A DNA stretch of 23,216 nt from Guillardia theta CCMP2712. Its lineage: Eukaryota; Cryptophyceae; Pyrenomonadales; Geminigeraceae. The stretch is taken from contig NW_005434615.1 of NCBI RefSeq assembly GCF_000315625.1, forward strand, positions 419,601 through 442,816, in the 5' to 3' direction. Shown one piece after another: positions 1 through 10,500 of this stretch (within the stretch, counting starts at the first letter, position 1; every line of letters begins with the position of its first letter). A program made the position numbers and the translations under genes. The notes beneath the pieces are model-generated. The model had not been told where the DNA came from. It worked only from the letters and a program-made list of their open reading frames with translations, and ran no database searches.

Positions 1-644
1 GTGTCGTATGCTTCTTGAACCTTCTTGAAAGCCTGAAAGTTGAATTAGAGGGGGAGGAGGAAGAGAGAAGAGATGACGGGAGGAGGAGGATTGAACAGAA
101 AGAAGGGAAGAGGATGGAAGAGCGGAAGGAGAGAGGAGGAGGAGGAGGAGGAGGAGGAGGAGGAGGAGGAGGAGGAAGAGGAGGGAAGGAGGGAAACAAC
201 AAGGTAGCAATTAGTTGACTTGAGGATTTCGGACCTCCTCGTTCTCTTCCCCTGGATTTCTATCAGGATGAAACTTGAGAGCCGCGGCTCTAAGGGAAAA
301 AACAAGTCAAATCCCCTTGTCCTCATACCCCACTGTCAACTTCCCCTAGCCCCTCCTCCTCCTCCTCCTCATCTCTCCCCATTGCCCCCCCCTTCCCTCT
401 CCTCCCCCTCTCTCCCCTACTTGTACGCTTGCTTGATCTCCCCCTCCGAAGCTCCCTGCTCTCACTGTCAGACGCCTCGCATGCTCGTCATCCATGGACC
501 TGCTGCAGTCCCAGGCGCGTGTACAGGCAGTGACTGTCCACTCCTCCAAGGCACCGAATGCTCGAAACCCCCAACCACTTGCACTCCCCCTGCTTCCTTG
601 TCAACCGCCCTCATCCTCGTCCTCGCCCTCGTCCTCGCCCTCGT

Positions 645-729
<85 letters not shown>

Positions 730-2308
730 TTACTCTCCACCTTACCTCCGCTCTTCCCTCTCGATCTTGCACTTCTTCCCTGATCGTTCTCCCTCCTCCA
801 TCATCCATCGGCCAGTGTCTGCCCTAGTCGTGAGGGAGGAAGCAGAGGAGAAGAAATGCTCGGATCGTGTGCTGCTCCTACCTGACGAGGCCTGGAGCTT
901 GCGAGCTCGGAGATCGCTGCATGGTCTGCTGTAGCTGCAGCGAGGTGATCGAGAGGGAGGGAGCAGCAGCAAGAGGGAGCAGCAGCAAGAGGAGGGCGGA
1001 AGAGTTTGGAGATGAAAGGGAAGGTGGACGATCATTGGCGAAGAAGAGGGGAGAAGGAGGAGGAGGATGAGGAATGGGAGGGGAGAGAGAAGGAGGAAAG
1101 GGGACAGGAGAGAGGAGGAGGAGGAGGAGGAGGAGGAGGAGGTCGAGGGGAGAGAGAAGGAGGAAAGAAAGAAAGAAGGGGACAGGAGAGAGGAAAAGGA
1201 GGAGGAGGAGGAGGAGTAGTAGTAGAGGCAGGAGAGAAGAAACCTCTTCCTCAGTCCGATGAATGTTCCACACAGAAACATGAGCAATGATCCCTTTGAG
1301 ACGATCAGAGGACAAGAAGACAAGAAGAGGGAGGGAGGGAGGGAGATGGAATGAGAGAGGGAGGGAGGAAGGGGAGAAAGGAGAGAGTGAGAGAGTAGGG
1401 GAGCGGAGGATGGGGGGAGTTGCAGAAGGACGAGAGGGCGAGGAGGGATGGAGAGGTTGTAGTGACCTTGGAAGAATCTTTCTCCTCCTCCTCCCTTGGC
1501 TCCGATCGCCCACTCGCTCCTCACTCGCTTAGCCCCACAAGGTGATGGGATGCTTGATATGAGAGCTCCGTTCCTGCTCCTCCGCTCTCAGCTGGACGAA
1601 GGCAGACGGAGAAGGGGAGGGAGGATGGAGGAGGGAGGAGGGAGGAGGGAGGAGGGAGGAGGGAGGAGGGAGGAGGGAGGAGGGAGGAGGGAGGAGGGAG
1701 GACCTGTAGAGGCGCCAGTATTGGCCATCATACCCTCCAGCAATGTGAGTCCAGCAGCCGATGTCTGCAGGAGGGCGGGAGCAGACGCCATGAAGGTTCT
1801 GTCCGTCGCACCATCCCAGCAGCCAACCTCATACTGCCTGCTGTAGCAGTTGAAGCGGAGGAAGACCTGCAGCACTCGCGCTCACTCTCCTCCTCCCATT
1901 CCTCATACCCTCCTTGTCCTCCTTGTCCTCGGTATCCTCGTCCTCCTTCCCCTTCTCCTCCTTCCCAGGACCCCCTTCATTCCTCTACCTCTCCCATCTC
2001 TCACCATCTCTCCCCATCTCTCACCTCAGCATTCCTGTCTCCTCCGTGCGCGATGATGTTTCTGTGAGCATCTAGCAGGCTCGCTGGCTCCATCCTCTCC
2101 TGGCAGATCCAGGCTTCGAGTGTGATGCAGCCCTCCATCTGAAGGTCCTCCTCATCTCCGATCCTCACGAACGTCTAGCCCGCACGTGTCACATGCAAGT
2201 CGCCTTGCCCCTCCTCCTCCTCCTCCTCCTCCTCTCCTCTCATCATCTCTCTTCATATCCTCTCACTGGCCTGTGCCTCTTCTACCTACTACCTCGTCCT
2301 CGTCCTCA

Positions 2309-2349
<41 letters not shown>

Positions 2350-2409
2350 CCTCACCGTCTTCCCGTCGAACTTGAGGACCCTCGTGCCCTCGATCGTGAG
2401 ATCCTGCAT
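1..2409 (-). CDS. LamG-like domain fused to a DnaJ J-domain (3' end outside window)
   Basis: Exons on the minus strand: 2409-2356, 2174-2025, 1866-1812, 1764-1704, 1573-1467, 1293-1244, 934-882, 818-746, 589-500, 455-421, 289-235, 32-1; all phases agree. Residues 1-205 read as a laminin-G/concanavalin-like jellyroll: LKFDGKT, CITLEAWI, RNIIAHG, WTHIAGGYDG, WRLYRNG, WAIGAK, IIAHVSVWN, then GLVRHWPMDDGGG. Such domains bind glycans or proteins. From about residue 223 a J-domain follows (LYTRLGLQQGAS, EIKQAY, AALKFHPDRNPG, AFKKVQEAYD) with the HPD tripeptide, about residues 250-252, that stimulates Hsp70 ATPase. The J-domain is cut by the window edge after helix III. No ATG precedes the J-domain exons in frame and they join the LamG exons in phase, so I read one gene. 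ATG 2409 is the first in-frame ATG. A 19-residue hydrophobic stretch directly upstream (2466-2410, preceded by TAG) lacks an ATG, so a signal-peptide exon may lie further 5'. Exon 3 may carry a frameshift (see findings). Confidence 0.72.
134..175. repeat. (GGA)n microsatellite in intron
   Basis: An almost pure GGA run on the plus strand lies inside the last visible intron (33-234) of the LamG-J gene, where it forms a pyrimidine tract on the sense strand upstream of the acceptor. Confidence 0.9.
610..729. repeat. CTCGTC hexamer microsatellite in intron
   Basis: About 20 tandem copies of a CTCGTC/CTCGCC hexamer fill most of the intron 590-745. In all frames it would encode (RG), (RP), (S) or (VL) runs, which explains several spurious long open frames here. 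Confidence 0.9.
1626..1701. repeat. GGGAGGA heptamer minisatellite in intron
   Basis: About ten tandem GGGAGGA units lie in the intron 1574-1703, between the exon ending in the residues WRLY and the exon continuing RNGAL. On the sense strand it is a pyrimidine tract starting right after the GT donor. Confidence 0.88.
2292..2350. repeat. CTCGTC hexamer microsatellite in intron
   Basis: Roughly nine CTCGTC units lie just inside the donor side of the intron 2175-2355 of the LamG-J gene. It is the same hexamer as at 610-729. Confidence 0.88.
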
Positions 2410-3049
2410 GGCACCAACTGAAAGCGCTGCCTCAGAGATGAACAGGGACAGCAAATAAAGTACAAGCTATATGATTTGTACCATTTTAATGTCTTTTCCT
2501 TCATACTAGTTATTGTGTGAGGCGAACTCGGACTTAAAACACAAATGCTTCCAGAGCTCCCAGGAGGTTGATCACTTTGAGGAAGATGTTCACGTACCTG
2601 CTGTTATGAGCGTTTTGAAGGACATCACCTATCACTTGTCTTGATCATGAGCGTGTTTGAAGGACATCACCTATCACTTGTCTTGATCATGAGCGTGTTT
2701 GAAGGACATCACCTATCACTTGTCTTGATCATGAGCGTGTTTGAAGGACATCACCTATCACTTGTCTTGATCGCATAAGGTGGTACCGCAGGTCTTCTAC
2801 GCTCGTCAGGCTTCAGTGTTGCCGTCCCAAGCGAAGACTCGTAAAGGTGTAAACAAGTAGGACATCGGTAACCGTATGACCATCAGAGCTCCTTTGGCGA
2901 GCGCAGAAGCTTGGCAGGGACTAGCGCGGCACTTGAGCAGAGCAACTTGATCATTTGTGAGATCAGTGTTTGTCTCAAACTCTTTCATTATTTTCAAAAC
3001 AAACGATCACATGTTCATGGTACAATCAACATTCCTGTCTACATCACCA
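2410..3049. other. Stretch without a supported gene
   Basis: Contains the region upstream of the LamG-J gene. The frame of its first exon stays open back to 2466 and is hydrophobic (LVLYLLSLFISEAALSVGA) but has no ATG. A short open segment at about 2590-2537 on the minus strand after an AG (YVNIFLKVINLLGALEAFVF, stop) could be a terminal exon of another gene, but no partner exon was found. The 42-bp tandem repeat sits at 2608-2774. Confidence 0.5.
2608..2774. repeat. 42-bp tandem repeat, four copies
   Basis: Four head-to-tail units start at 2608, 2649, 2691 and 2733, each beginning GAGCGTGTTTGAAGGACATC. The first is one base shorter (GAGCGTTTTG). Units 2-4 are identical except for the last bases of unit 4. 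The block is not in a recognised gene. Confidence 0.95.
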
Positions 3050-3367
3050 TCACTTCACCCCGACCCGGATTGCCTTGAAACGATTTGAGAAGTGGGGCAG
3101 CAGCATCTTTCTCTTGTCGAACTCTCCCTCCAGCAGCACAACTTTGCCTGCAAGCAACGCCTGCCTCTCTCCCGGCTCTTCTCCCCGGATGCTCAGACGT
3201 TCGATCTCCTCCTCGTCGACCAGCAGCCAGCTCAACGCATCTCCCACCAGTCGCATCACACTCGCAAGGAGGGCGATGGCTAAGAAGAGACGCAGACGAA
3301 GCATACAAGGGACACTAGGGCTGTTTGCGGTGCGCGGGATTGTGTACCAGTATGTGGTGGAATTCAT
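3050..3367 (-). CDS. Possible small membrane protein, unrecognised
   Basis: A 105-codon frame with no introns needed. The codon choice (CTG, GAG, ATC, GGC-type) and amino-acid mix look like real coding sequence, unlike the low-complexity frames around it. Residues 22-48 (LRLRLFLAIALLASV, then MRLVGDALSWLL) form one likely membrane segment or uncleaved signal anchor. The tail is charged (VDEEEIERLSIRGEEPGER) and ends KAIRVGVK. The second ATG at 3304 would give an 84-residue form that starts directly at the hydrophobic segment and may be the better start. I recognise no family. It could instead be a single exon of a longer gene: GGG|GTGAAG three codons before the stop is a possible donor. Confidence 0.42.
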   Translation of the reverse strand: MNSTTYWYTIPRTANSPSVPCMLRLRLFLAIALLASVMRLVGDALSWLLVDEEEIERLSIRGEEPGERQALLAGKVVLLEGEFDKRKMLLPHFSNRFKAIRVGVK

Positions 3368-4544
3368 GTCGCAATAGCCGAGAATGGAAGAGAGCTGACG
3401 ACCGCTCGAGCCGAGGCTCGTCGAGGCCAGGGAAACTGTAGATGGATGGGAGAGAAAGGATGATGACTCTCCAAGAAACGTACAGGAAGGGACGGAAGAC
3501 GGACGATGAAGAAGAGAAAAAGATGAAACGAGGTTGACGGGATTAAACAGACGGGATGCAGGCCGAAGGAGGTATGAGATAGGAGGCGAAAGGGAGGAGG
3601 GAGGAGCGTGAAAGGAGAGTGGTTCAACAAGAGAGGTGCAGGGGAGGAGGTATGAGGTAGGGGGGAGTTGCGGTAAGGGACGGGAGGTGGGGGCGGAGAT
3701 ATAAACGAGTCGGGGAACTAGGAGAAGACGACGAACCGGTTGTCACTGATTTGGGGTCTTGGAGGAGGGGGTGGATTACCGGGGCTTTGTCAGGGAGAAG
3801 AAGGGGTCATCTTTTGTGTTGGTAGGGTTGGTAGTGGGTGAGGTCGTCAGTAAGAAAAGTTCGCGCTAATGGTTGGATTTATCATGGAGGGGTACAAATC
3901 CCCTTGTAGCAGGGGGTAGTAGCTAGGAGCAAAACACTTTTACGCCTGTGTACGTGACTCAGAGACCATGGACACCCTTCAAAAGACTCATTTTCATGAA
4001 TCGCCCCCCGGGGCCTTGTGACTTGCTGACAGGCGTATCAAGGAACCCTTACACATGTCGGATAAGTCAAAGTCACTCGCACCCCGAGTGGGGCCTGAGA
4101 AGTCGTTTGACGTCGCTGATGGTTCTCCCCCGTACCGACAAGTTTAGTTACCATCAGATAACTGATAAAATGAGCTTCGTGACTCCCAGGCTGCACGGCA
4201 ACCTCGGGACTTGCGACCGTGACACGCGGGGCTGATCTCCGACAACCGTTGAACCGTTGAAGCTGAGGTGGGCCCGTGGCGTGGACAGGCTGTCAGTGTC
4301 AGTCATGGACATGGCACTGCCCGGCCGGCACTCAGTCGACTCGAAGGCAACCGGACCGTTCAACGGGTTACTAGCAGGTACGAGGGCCCTCTGAACACTC
4401 TGGCTGTTGATGGCCGCTGCCCAACTCAGCAAGGTTGGTCACTGCCAGGTGACTTGAGTTTGCGATGGAGATCAGTGAAGACTTGAGACGAGGGTCACGC
4501 AAGTTCATTCAAGTCACTGAAGTTCAGGAGGTGAGGGAGGAGCC
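3368..4544. other. Intergenic stretch, no supported gene
   Basis: From 3368 to about 3720 the plus strand is purine-rich and weakly repetitive (GGGAGGAGGTATGAGGTAGG-type runs). From 3950 to 4540 it is mixed sequence with open frames up to 95 codons on both strands, but these show no recognisable motif, no splice-supported continuation and no protein-like composition. It includes the presumed 3' untranslated region of the large scaffold gene ending at 4545. Confidence 0.5.
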
Positions 4545-7500
4545 TTAGGCCGAGGGTTTCTGCTGCAGGGTGAGACGACCGAACATCAGAGTTGCAGAGA
4601 ACTAACCTCGTCCTTGTCCTCGTCACTCCCGATGCCCCACTGCTCCTTGTTGGCCTCAAGGGCCCTGAGCTTAGCGATGGGCACGTCCTGTCCTCCCGCC
4701 TTCTCCTCCTTGGGCTTCACTTCTTCCTTAGGCTTCACTTCCTCCTTAGGCTTCACTTCCTCCTTGGCCTTCACTTCCTCCTTAGGCTTCACTTCCTCCT
4801 CCACAGTCTTCGCCTTCTGCTCTTGGATCTCGAGCTACCAGTGAGGTCAGCGAGATGAAGGGGAAGAGGGGAGGGGGGAGTTCTCACTCGGAAGGGCTGC
4901 TTGGGCTGCTTGGGAGCGGGAGGAGCGTTGATGTCGTCGTCCTCGTAGATAGCATTTTCCTGCGAATAGGATGTGAGAAGGAGGAGGAGGAGGAGGAGGA
5001 GGAGGAGGAGGAGGAGGAGGAGGAGGAGTGTAGAGGGCTAGGAGAAGAAGTAACCTTAACAGGAGCTTTGCTCTTTTCCACTGACTTCTTGTCGTTGTCC
5101 GACCCTCCCACGTCAACTGGCTCTACCAGCTTTTGCAGCTTGGAGAACAGTCCTCCACCCAGGCCCCTGCACAACTCGGTCACAATTCCCCTCCCCCTCT
5201 TCTTCCCCTACCCGAAGGGAAGGTCAAGCTGAGGAGCTTGCTTGCTCTCCTCGACCTGTCGCACTCGCTTAACAGCAGGGAGCAGGTCGCCGAGCCGTCA
5301 CCTTGGGAGTCTCGGGCTTCTTCTGTGGGGGAGGGGAAGGAGGAGCGGGAGGCTTCTGCTGCTGTCACGTCAGGAACGGGAGGGAGGAGGGGAGGAGGGA
5401 AAGAGCAGGCACCTCTGCCTTGACCGGCTCCTGTGAGGAAGAAACTTTCAGCGATAGGGCAAAGAGAGTCGTCAAGATTGACCTCGGGCTTCTTCGCCTC
5501 TGCTGGCGTTGGAGGAGGAGGAGGAGGAGGAGGCGTCTGAGCGACCAACAAGCTAAGAGAGGAGACCCGCTGAGCAAGAATAGAGCACCTCGGGTGCCTT
5601 CACAGCGGCAGGAGGAGGAGAAGCTGGCTTAGGAGGAGGAGGAGGAGGAACCTAAGGAACAGTCAGAGGGGAAGCGCTACAGGCAGGGATCTACCTCCTC
5701 CTGTTTCGGCTCGCTCTTGACGGCAGAGGGAGCCTGCGGTACAGTAAGAGGAGGACGGAGAGGACATGGGGATGGGGCAGGAGAGCAACACGGGACAGAA
5801 GAAACAAGGAGCCTCAGCTCACACGCACACTGACCTCTGCAGCAGGAGGAGCCGGAGGGGCAGCAGGTGCAGGAGGAGGGGTCTTAATCTCCTCCGGCTT
5901 CTTGGCAGGAGGAGGAACCGCCTGCTTCGCCTCTCCCTGAACGTCTTCCACCATTTCCTTCAGCTTCGAGCTGAAGCCCGAGAACAAGTTGGAGATGGAC
6001 GCCTGCGCCTCCTCCACAGCACTTGGGGGCTGCTCCTTGGGCATCTTGACGATGGGCTTGTCCTCGTCCGAAGGTATCTTAGCGGGGGGAGGAGCCTGAG
6101 AACTGCTTCAGACTCTTCCTCTTCCTCTTCCTCTTCCTCTGCCTCTTGCTCACCTTAACCTCAGCTGCAGGAGCTGGAGGAGCTGCCGGTGGTGGTGGAG
6201 GTTGCACGGCAGGCTGTGCTGCCTTGCTAGGAGCAGGGGGAGCAGGGGGGGCAGCAGCAGGGGGAGCAGCAGGAGGCGCTGGAGGCTTGGGAGCCGGTGG
6301 GCTAACATCCTTGGGCTCCAAAAAGCTCAAGAAACCAGCAAACGGGTTGCTGGACTCCTCTTTGGGTCCCGTGGGCTGGGATGGAGCTGGAGGAGCTGCT
6401 GGGGGTGCTGCTGGAGGAGCTGCTGGGGGTGCCTGAAGGTCCACGTGATCACTCGTTCATAGGGGGTAGACATCGCTACCTGAGCCTTAGCGACTGGCGC
6501 AGCTGGAGGAGGTGGTGGAGTGGCTGGTGGTGCTGCTGGAGCTGGTGGCTTGGGAGCAGGGGGAGGAACAGCCTTGGGAGGCGCCTGAGGAGCTGGAGGA
6601 GAGCTTGGCTCCAAGAAACTGAGCAGACCACCGAAGGGGTTGGAAGGTTTTGCTTCCTCTGCCTTGGGAGGAGGAGGAAGAGAAGCTGCCTTGGGGGGAG
6701 GAGGAGCCGCCTTGGGGGGAGGAGGAGCCGCCTTGGGGGGAGGAGGAGCCGCCTGGAGAGAAGATGGTCAACCAGGAGGAGGAGGAGGAGGAGGAGGAGG
6801 AGGAGGAGGTCGAACCTTGGCCAAAGGTGGTGGTGGTACAGCCTTTGGAGGCATCTGAGGAGGCACAGCCTTGGGAACTAGGGCAACAGTTAGCAGGAGA
6901 ATGTGAGAGAGCCCAGCGTCTCACTCTGTGCCGGGGGAGGAGGAGGAACTCGGGCCTGACTGTCGGCGTCTTCCTCGAAGACTGTGCCAGCGCCGATGCC
7001 GAAGAGGCCCCCCTGGGAAGATCCAGCGCGCTTTTGAGCCGCAACCTTGACCTCCTTGACAGGAGAAGGCTGAGCTCCGATGGCAGCGAGGGCGTCGGGA
7101 CGAGGACGTCCGAGCATGTTCCCTTCCTCCACTCGGGTGGCCGCGGCGGTTCCGTCGGGGTTGACGGTCACGACGACCTCCCAGGCGTCCTGGAAGAAGA
7201 ACCCGGCCTTCTTGAGCACCTGCGCAAACCTGGTGGAGCCGTCGGAGCGGCTCACCATGACCAGGTCGCCCTCCTGCACTTTGCCCTGCCTGTCGTACTG
7301 CTTGGTCTCGACCCAGGTGTCCGGCACCCTCGTGTCGACCAGATCAGCCCACTTGAGGGTCTGCGCGGAAGTGAGGGGGACGGGCCCGGAGCCGATGGTG
7401 TTGACAGGGGACGGGACGGCCCTCTGAGTGCCGAGGACCTGCATGGGAGGAGGAGCCTGCCAGACTGTCAGATCAGAACGAGAGGAAGGCGAGGGAGGAG

Positions 7501-10500
7501 GAGAGCCAAGACACAGACCTCAGCAGAGCGAGGAGGGGGTACTGCCGCCTTGGGAGGAGGGGGTACTGCCGCCTTGGGAGGAGGAGGTACTGCCGCCTTG
7601 GGAGGGGGTACTGCCGCCTTGGGAGGGGGTACTGCCGCCTTGGGAGGGGGTACTGCCGCCTTGGGAGGAGGAGCCTGAGGAGCCTTGCCGCCGAAGAGGG
7701 AGGCAAAGAATCCCTTGCTCTCAGTGTCGGTGCTCGTGGATGCAACGTCCCTCTTGAGGGGAGGAATCACTGGCTTGGGAGCAGCCGCCGGAGGAGGAGC
7801 TGCTGCCTTGGGGGGAACAGCACGAGGAGGGGGAACCGCTGCCTTGGGGGGAGGAGGAACCGCCGCCTTGGGGGGAGGAGGAACGGGGGCCTTGGCCTGG
7901 AGCAAGCGAGTCATACGAGGAGAGAATGTTGGAATCATCCTACAGGAGGTGCGCTGGGTGCTGATCCTCCGAAAAGACCCCCGAAGAAGCCTCCGGCAGG
8001 AGCAGAAGGCGCCTGAGACGAGAGTGAGGAGGGAAGCGGAGTGAGGTAGACGTCACCGCGGGAGGCTGGGGAGCAGCAGATGGCTGGCGGAGGGAAGGTG
8101 GAGGAGTAGCACGAGCTGCTGCTGCCTCTGCTCGCTTCCTCTCCTGTTCCTGCGAGGATTCATCAGGGTACCGGGAGGACTCTCCTCCTCCTGCTACCTC
8201 CTGCTGTGCCCTTCTCTTCGCCTCGGCCTCAGCTGCAGCGCGAGCACGTTGTTCCTCTTGCTCCCTGCGCTTGGCCTCGAGGGCAGCGGCTCTTTCAGCT
8301 TTCTCCTGCTCCTGCTGGCGCTTCCTGGCCTCGAACTCAGCTTGCTTAGCCGCTCGTGCCTCTTCGGCCGCCTTCCTGCGCTCCTCAAGCTCCTGCAGTC
8401 TTGTAAGTCGACGCAACTTCATGTCCCGTTGCTCTCACCCGCTGCTTCGCAGCCTGTGCTTCTCTGAGCGCGGCAGCGCGAGCGGCAGCAGCATCCTGTG
8501 CTGCAGAAGGAGCAGCTGGCGCAGGTGGGGCAGCAGCAGGTGGGGTAGTAGCCGGCTTTCCTCCGAATAGACCGGCGAATGAGATGCGCTGAGTTCCGGT
8601 CTGCATGGGGACAGGTTCCTTCCTCTCGGGGACTCCCATGCTTCCTGCCCGCTGCGCAGGTTGTCCGCCCACTCCCAAGCCCTGAAGGGCCTGCGGGGTT
8701 GGCTTGAGGAGCGTAGCTCCGTCCTCCGTTCCTGCAGGCGGAAGCATTTCAGTACATACCAAGCAAGACTGTGCCTGATGAGGTGGGGCGGGGAGGGGAC
8801 AGAACGAAAGAAAATGATATTAGTGGTAGTGGCAGTGGTGGTGGAGGCGGCGGCAGAGGATGAAGGAGCATATGGAGGGAAAGAACATACTGGAAGCCTG
8901 GGGCTCGCCATCAGCTCCGACTGTCACGCAAACTTCCCAAGCGTTTTGCCAGGGGAGTCCAGCCCGTCCAATCACCTGAAGAAGCAATCAGACTTCAAAC
9001 GTTGCCCCAACCCATTAACCCTCCCCCTCCCCCTCCCCCTCCATGTCCTTCCCTCCCAATCCTACCTGAGCGAATCGTGTGCTCCCATCGGAGCGTCGGA
9101 CTGCCACGAGGTCGCCGACGGAGATCGACGCGCCGCTGCTGAAGTCAACGCCGGGCTGCCACTGGGGTGGGACTGGCGTGTCAATCCTATCGGCATAGGC
9201 AACTCTGCGGGATGCTCCTCGTCCAGCTACTGGTGCCGCAGGCTTTGCAGGAGGAGGAGGCTGGCTCGCCGGAGCTCCTCCTGATCCCACACGTCCAAGA
9301 AGACCTGGGGCTGAGCCCTGGCGTCCCGCAGATCCCTGACGAGCCTGCTGGGCGGCGAGGCGAGCAGCAGCCTGTTCCTCTTGGCGGCGCTTGCGCTCCT
9401 CCTCGGCTGCCTTGCGTTGGGCCTCTGCCTCTGCCCGGCGTCGCTCTTGCTCGGCCTGGCGGGCAGCGGCGGCTTCAGCCTGCTGACGCTTACGCTCCTC
9501 AAGCTCAGCATTGCGCTTGGCGGCGGCTTCTTCCTGCTGGCGCTTGCGCTCAGCGGCAGCCTCAGCCTGCTGACGCTTCCGCTCCTCAAGCTCGGCCTGA
9601 CGACGGGCAGCTGCTTCCTCTTGTTGCTTCCTGCGCTCCTCAGCCGCGTTGTTGGCCTGGGGAGATCCGCCGGATCCGATCCTGCCGAACAGCCCACCGG
9701 CCGGTGCCGCAGGCTTTGCAGGAGGAGGAGGCTGGCTCGCTGGAGCTCCTCCCGATCCCACGCGTCCAAGAAGACCTGGGGCTGAGCCCTGGCGTCCCGC
9801 AGATCCCTGACGAGCCTGCTGGGCAGCGAGGCGAGCAGCAGCCTGTTCCTCTTGGCGGCGCTTGCGCTCTTCCTCGGCTGCCTTGCGTTGGGCCTCAGCC
9901 TCTGCCCGGCGTCTCTCTTGCTCGGCCTGGCGGGCAGCGGCGGCTTCAGCCTGCTGACGCTTACGCTCCTCAAGCTCAGCCTTGCGCTTGGCGGCGGCTT
10001 CTTCCTGCTGGCGCTTGCGCTCAGCGGCAGCCTCAGCCTGCTGACGCTTCCGCTCCTCAAGCTCGGCCTGACGACGGGCAGCTGCTTCCTCTTGTTGCTT
10101 CCTGCGCTCCTCAGCCGCGTTGTTGGCCTGGGGAGATCCGCCGGATCCGATCCTGCCGAACAGCCCACCGGCCGGTGCCGCAGGCTTTGCAGGAGGAGGA
10201 GGCTGGCTCGCCGGAGCTCCTCCTGATCCCACACGTCCAAGAAGACCTGGGGCTGAGCCCTGGCGTCCCGCAGATCCCTGACGAGCCTGCTGGGCGGCGA
10301 GGCGAGCAGCAGCCTGTTCCTCTTGGCGGCGCTTGCGCTCCTCCTCGGCTGCCTTGCGTTGGGCCTCTGCCTCTGCCCGGCGTCGCTCTTGCTCGGCCTG
10401 GCGGGCAGCGGCGGCTTCAGCCTGCTGACGCTTACGCTCCTCAAGCTCAGCCTTGCGCTTGGCGGCGGCTTCTTCCTGTTGGCGCTTGCGCTCAGCGGCA

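Noticed and set aside
468-589. Terminal exon of the LamG gene ending in a stop at 468
   Set aside because: That frame needs a different acceptor and gives no known motif, whereas the frame starting at 589 joins in phase with the J-domain exons.
220-934. Plus-strand frames with long Ser, Leu-Val or Arg-Pro runs
   Set aside because: Translations of the CTCGTC microsatellite inside an intron of the LamG-J gene.
742-1524. Minus-strand open frame of 260 codons as a single gene
   Set aside because: Only parts of it (LamG exons) are coding; most of its length is pyrimidine-rich intron read as Ser/Leu/Pro.
2537-2590. Possible terminal exon YVNIFLKVINLLGALEAFVF on the minus strand
   Set aside because: Attractive amphipathic sequence after an AG, but no upstream exon with matching phase was found.
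2806-2997. 63-codon minus-strand frame
   Set aside because: No motif, no splice continuation; composition not clearly coding.
3948-4486. Overlapping 70-95-codon frames on both strands
   Set aside because: Open by chance in mixed intergenic sequence; nothing recognisable and no support from neighbouring exons.
6381-7678. Plus-strand open frames of 166 and 342 codons
   Set aside because: They lie opposite scaffold exons 9-13, cross their introns, and are low-complexity Gly/Glu/Trp runs that mirror Pro/Ala codons.
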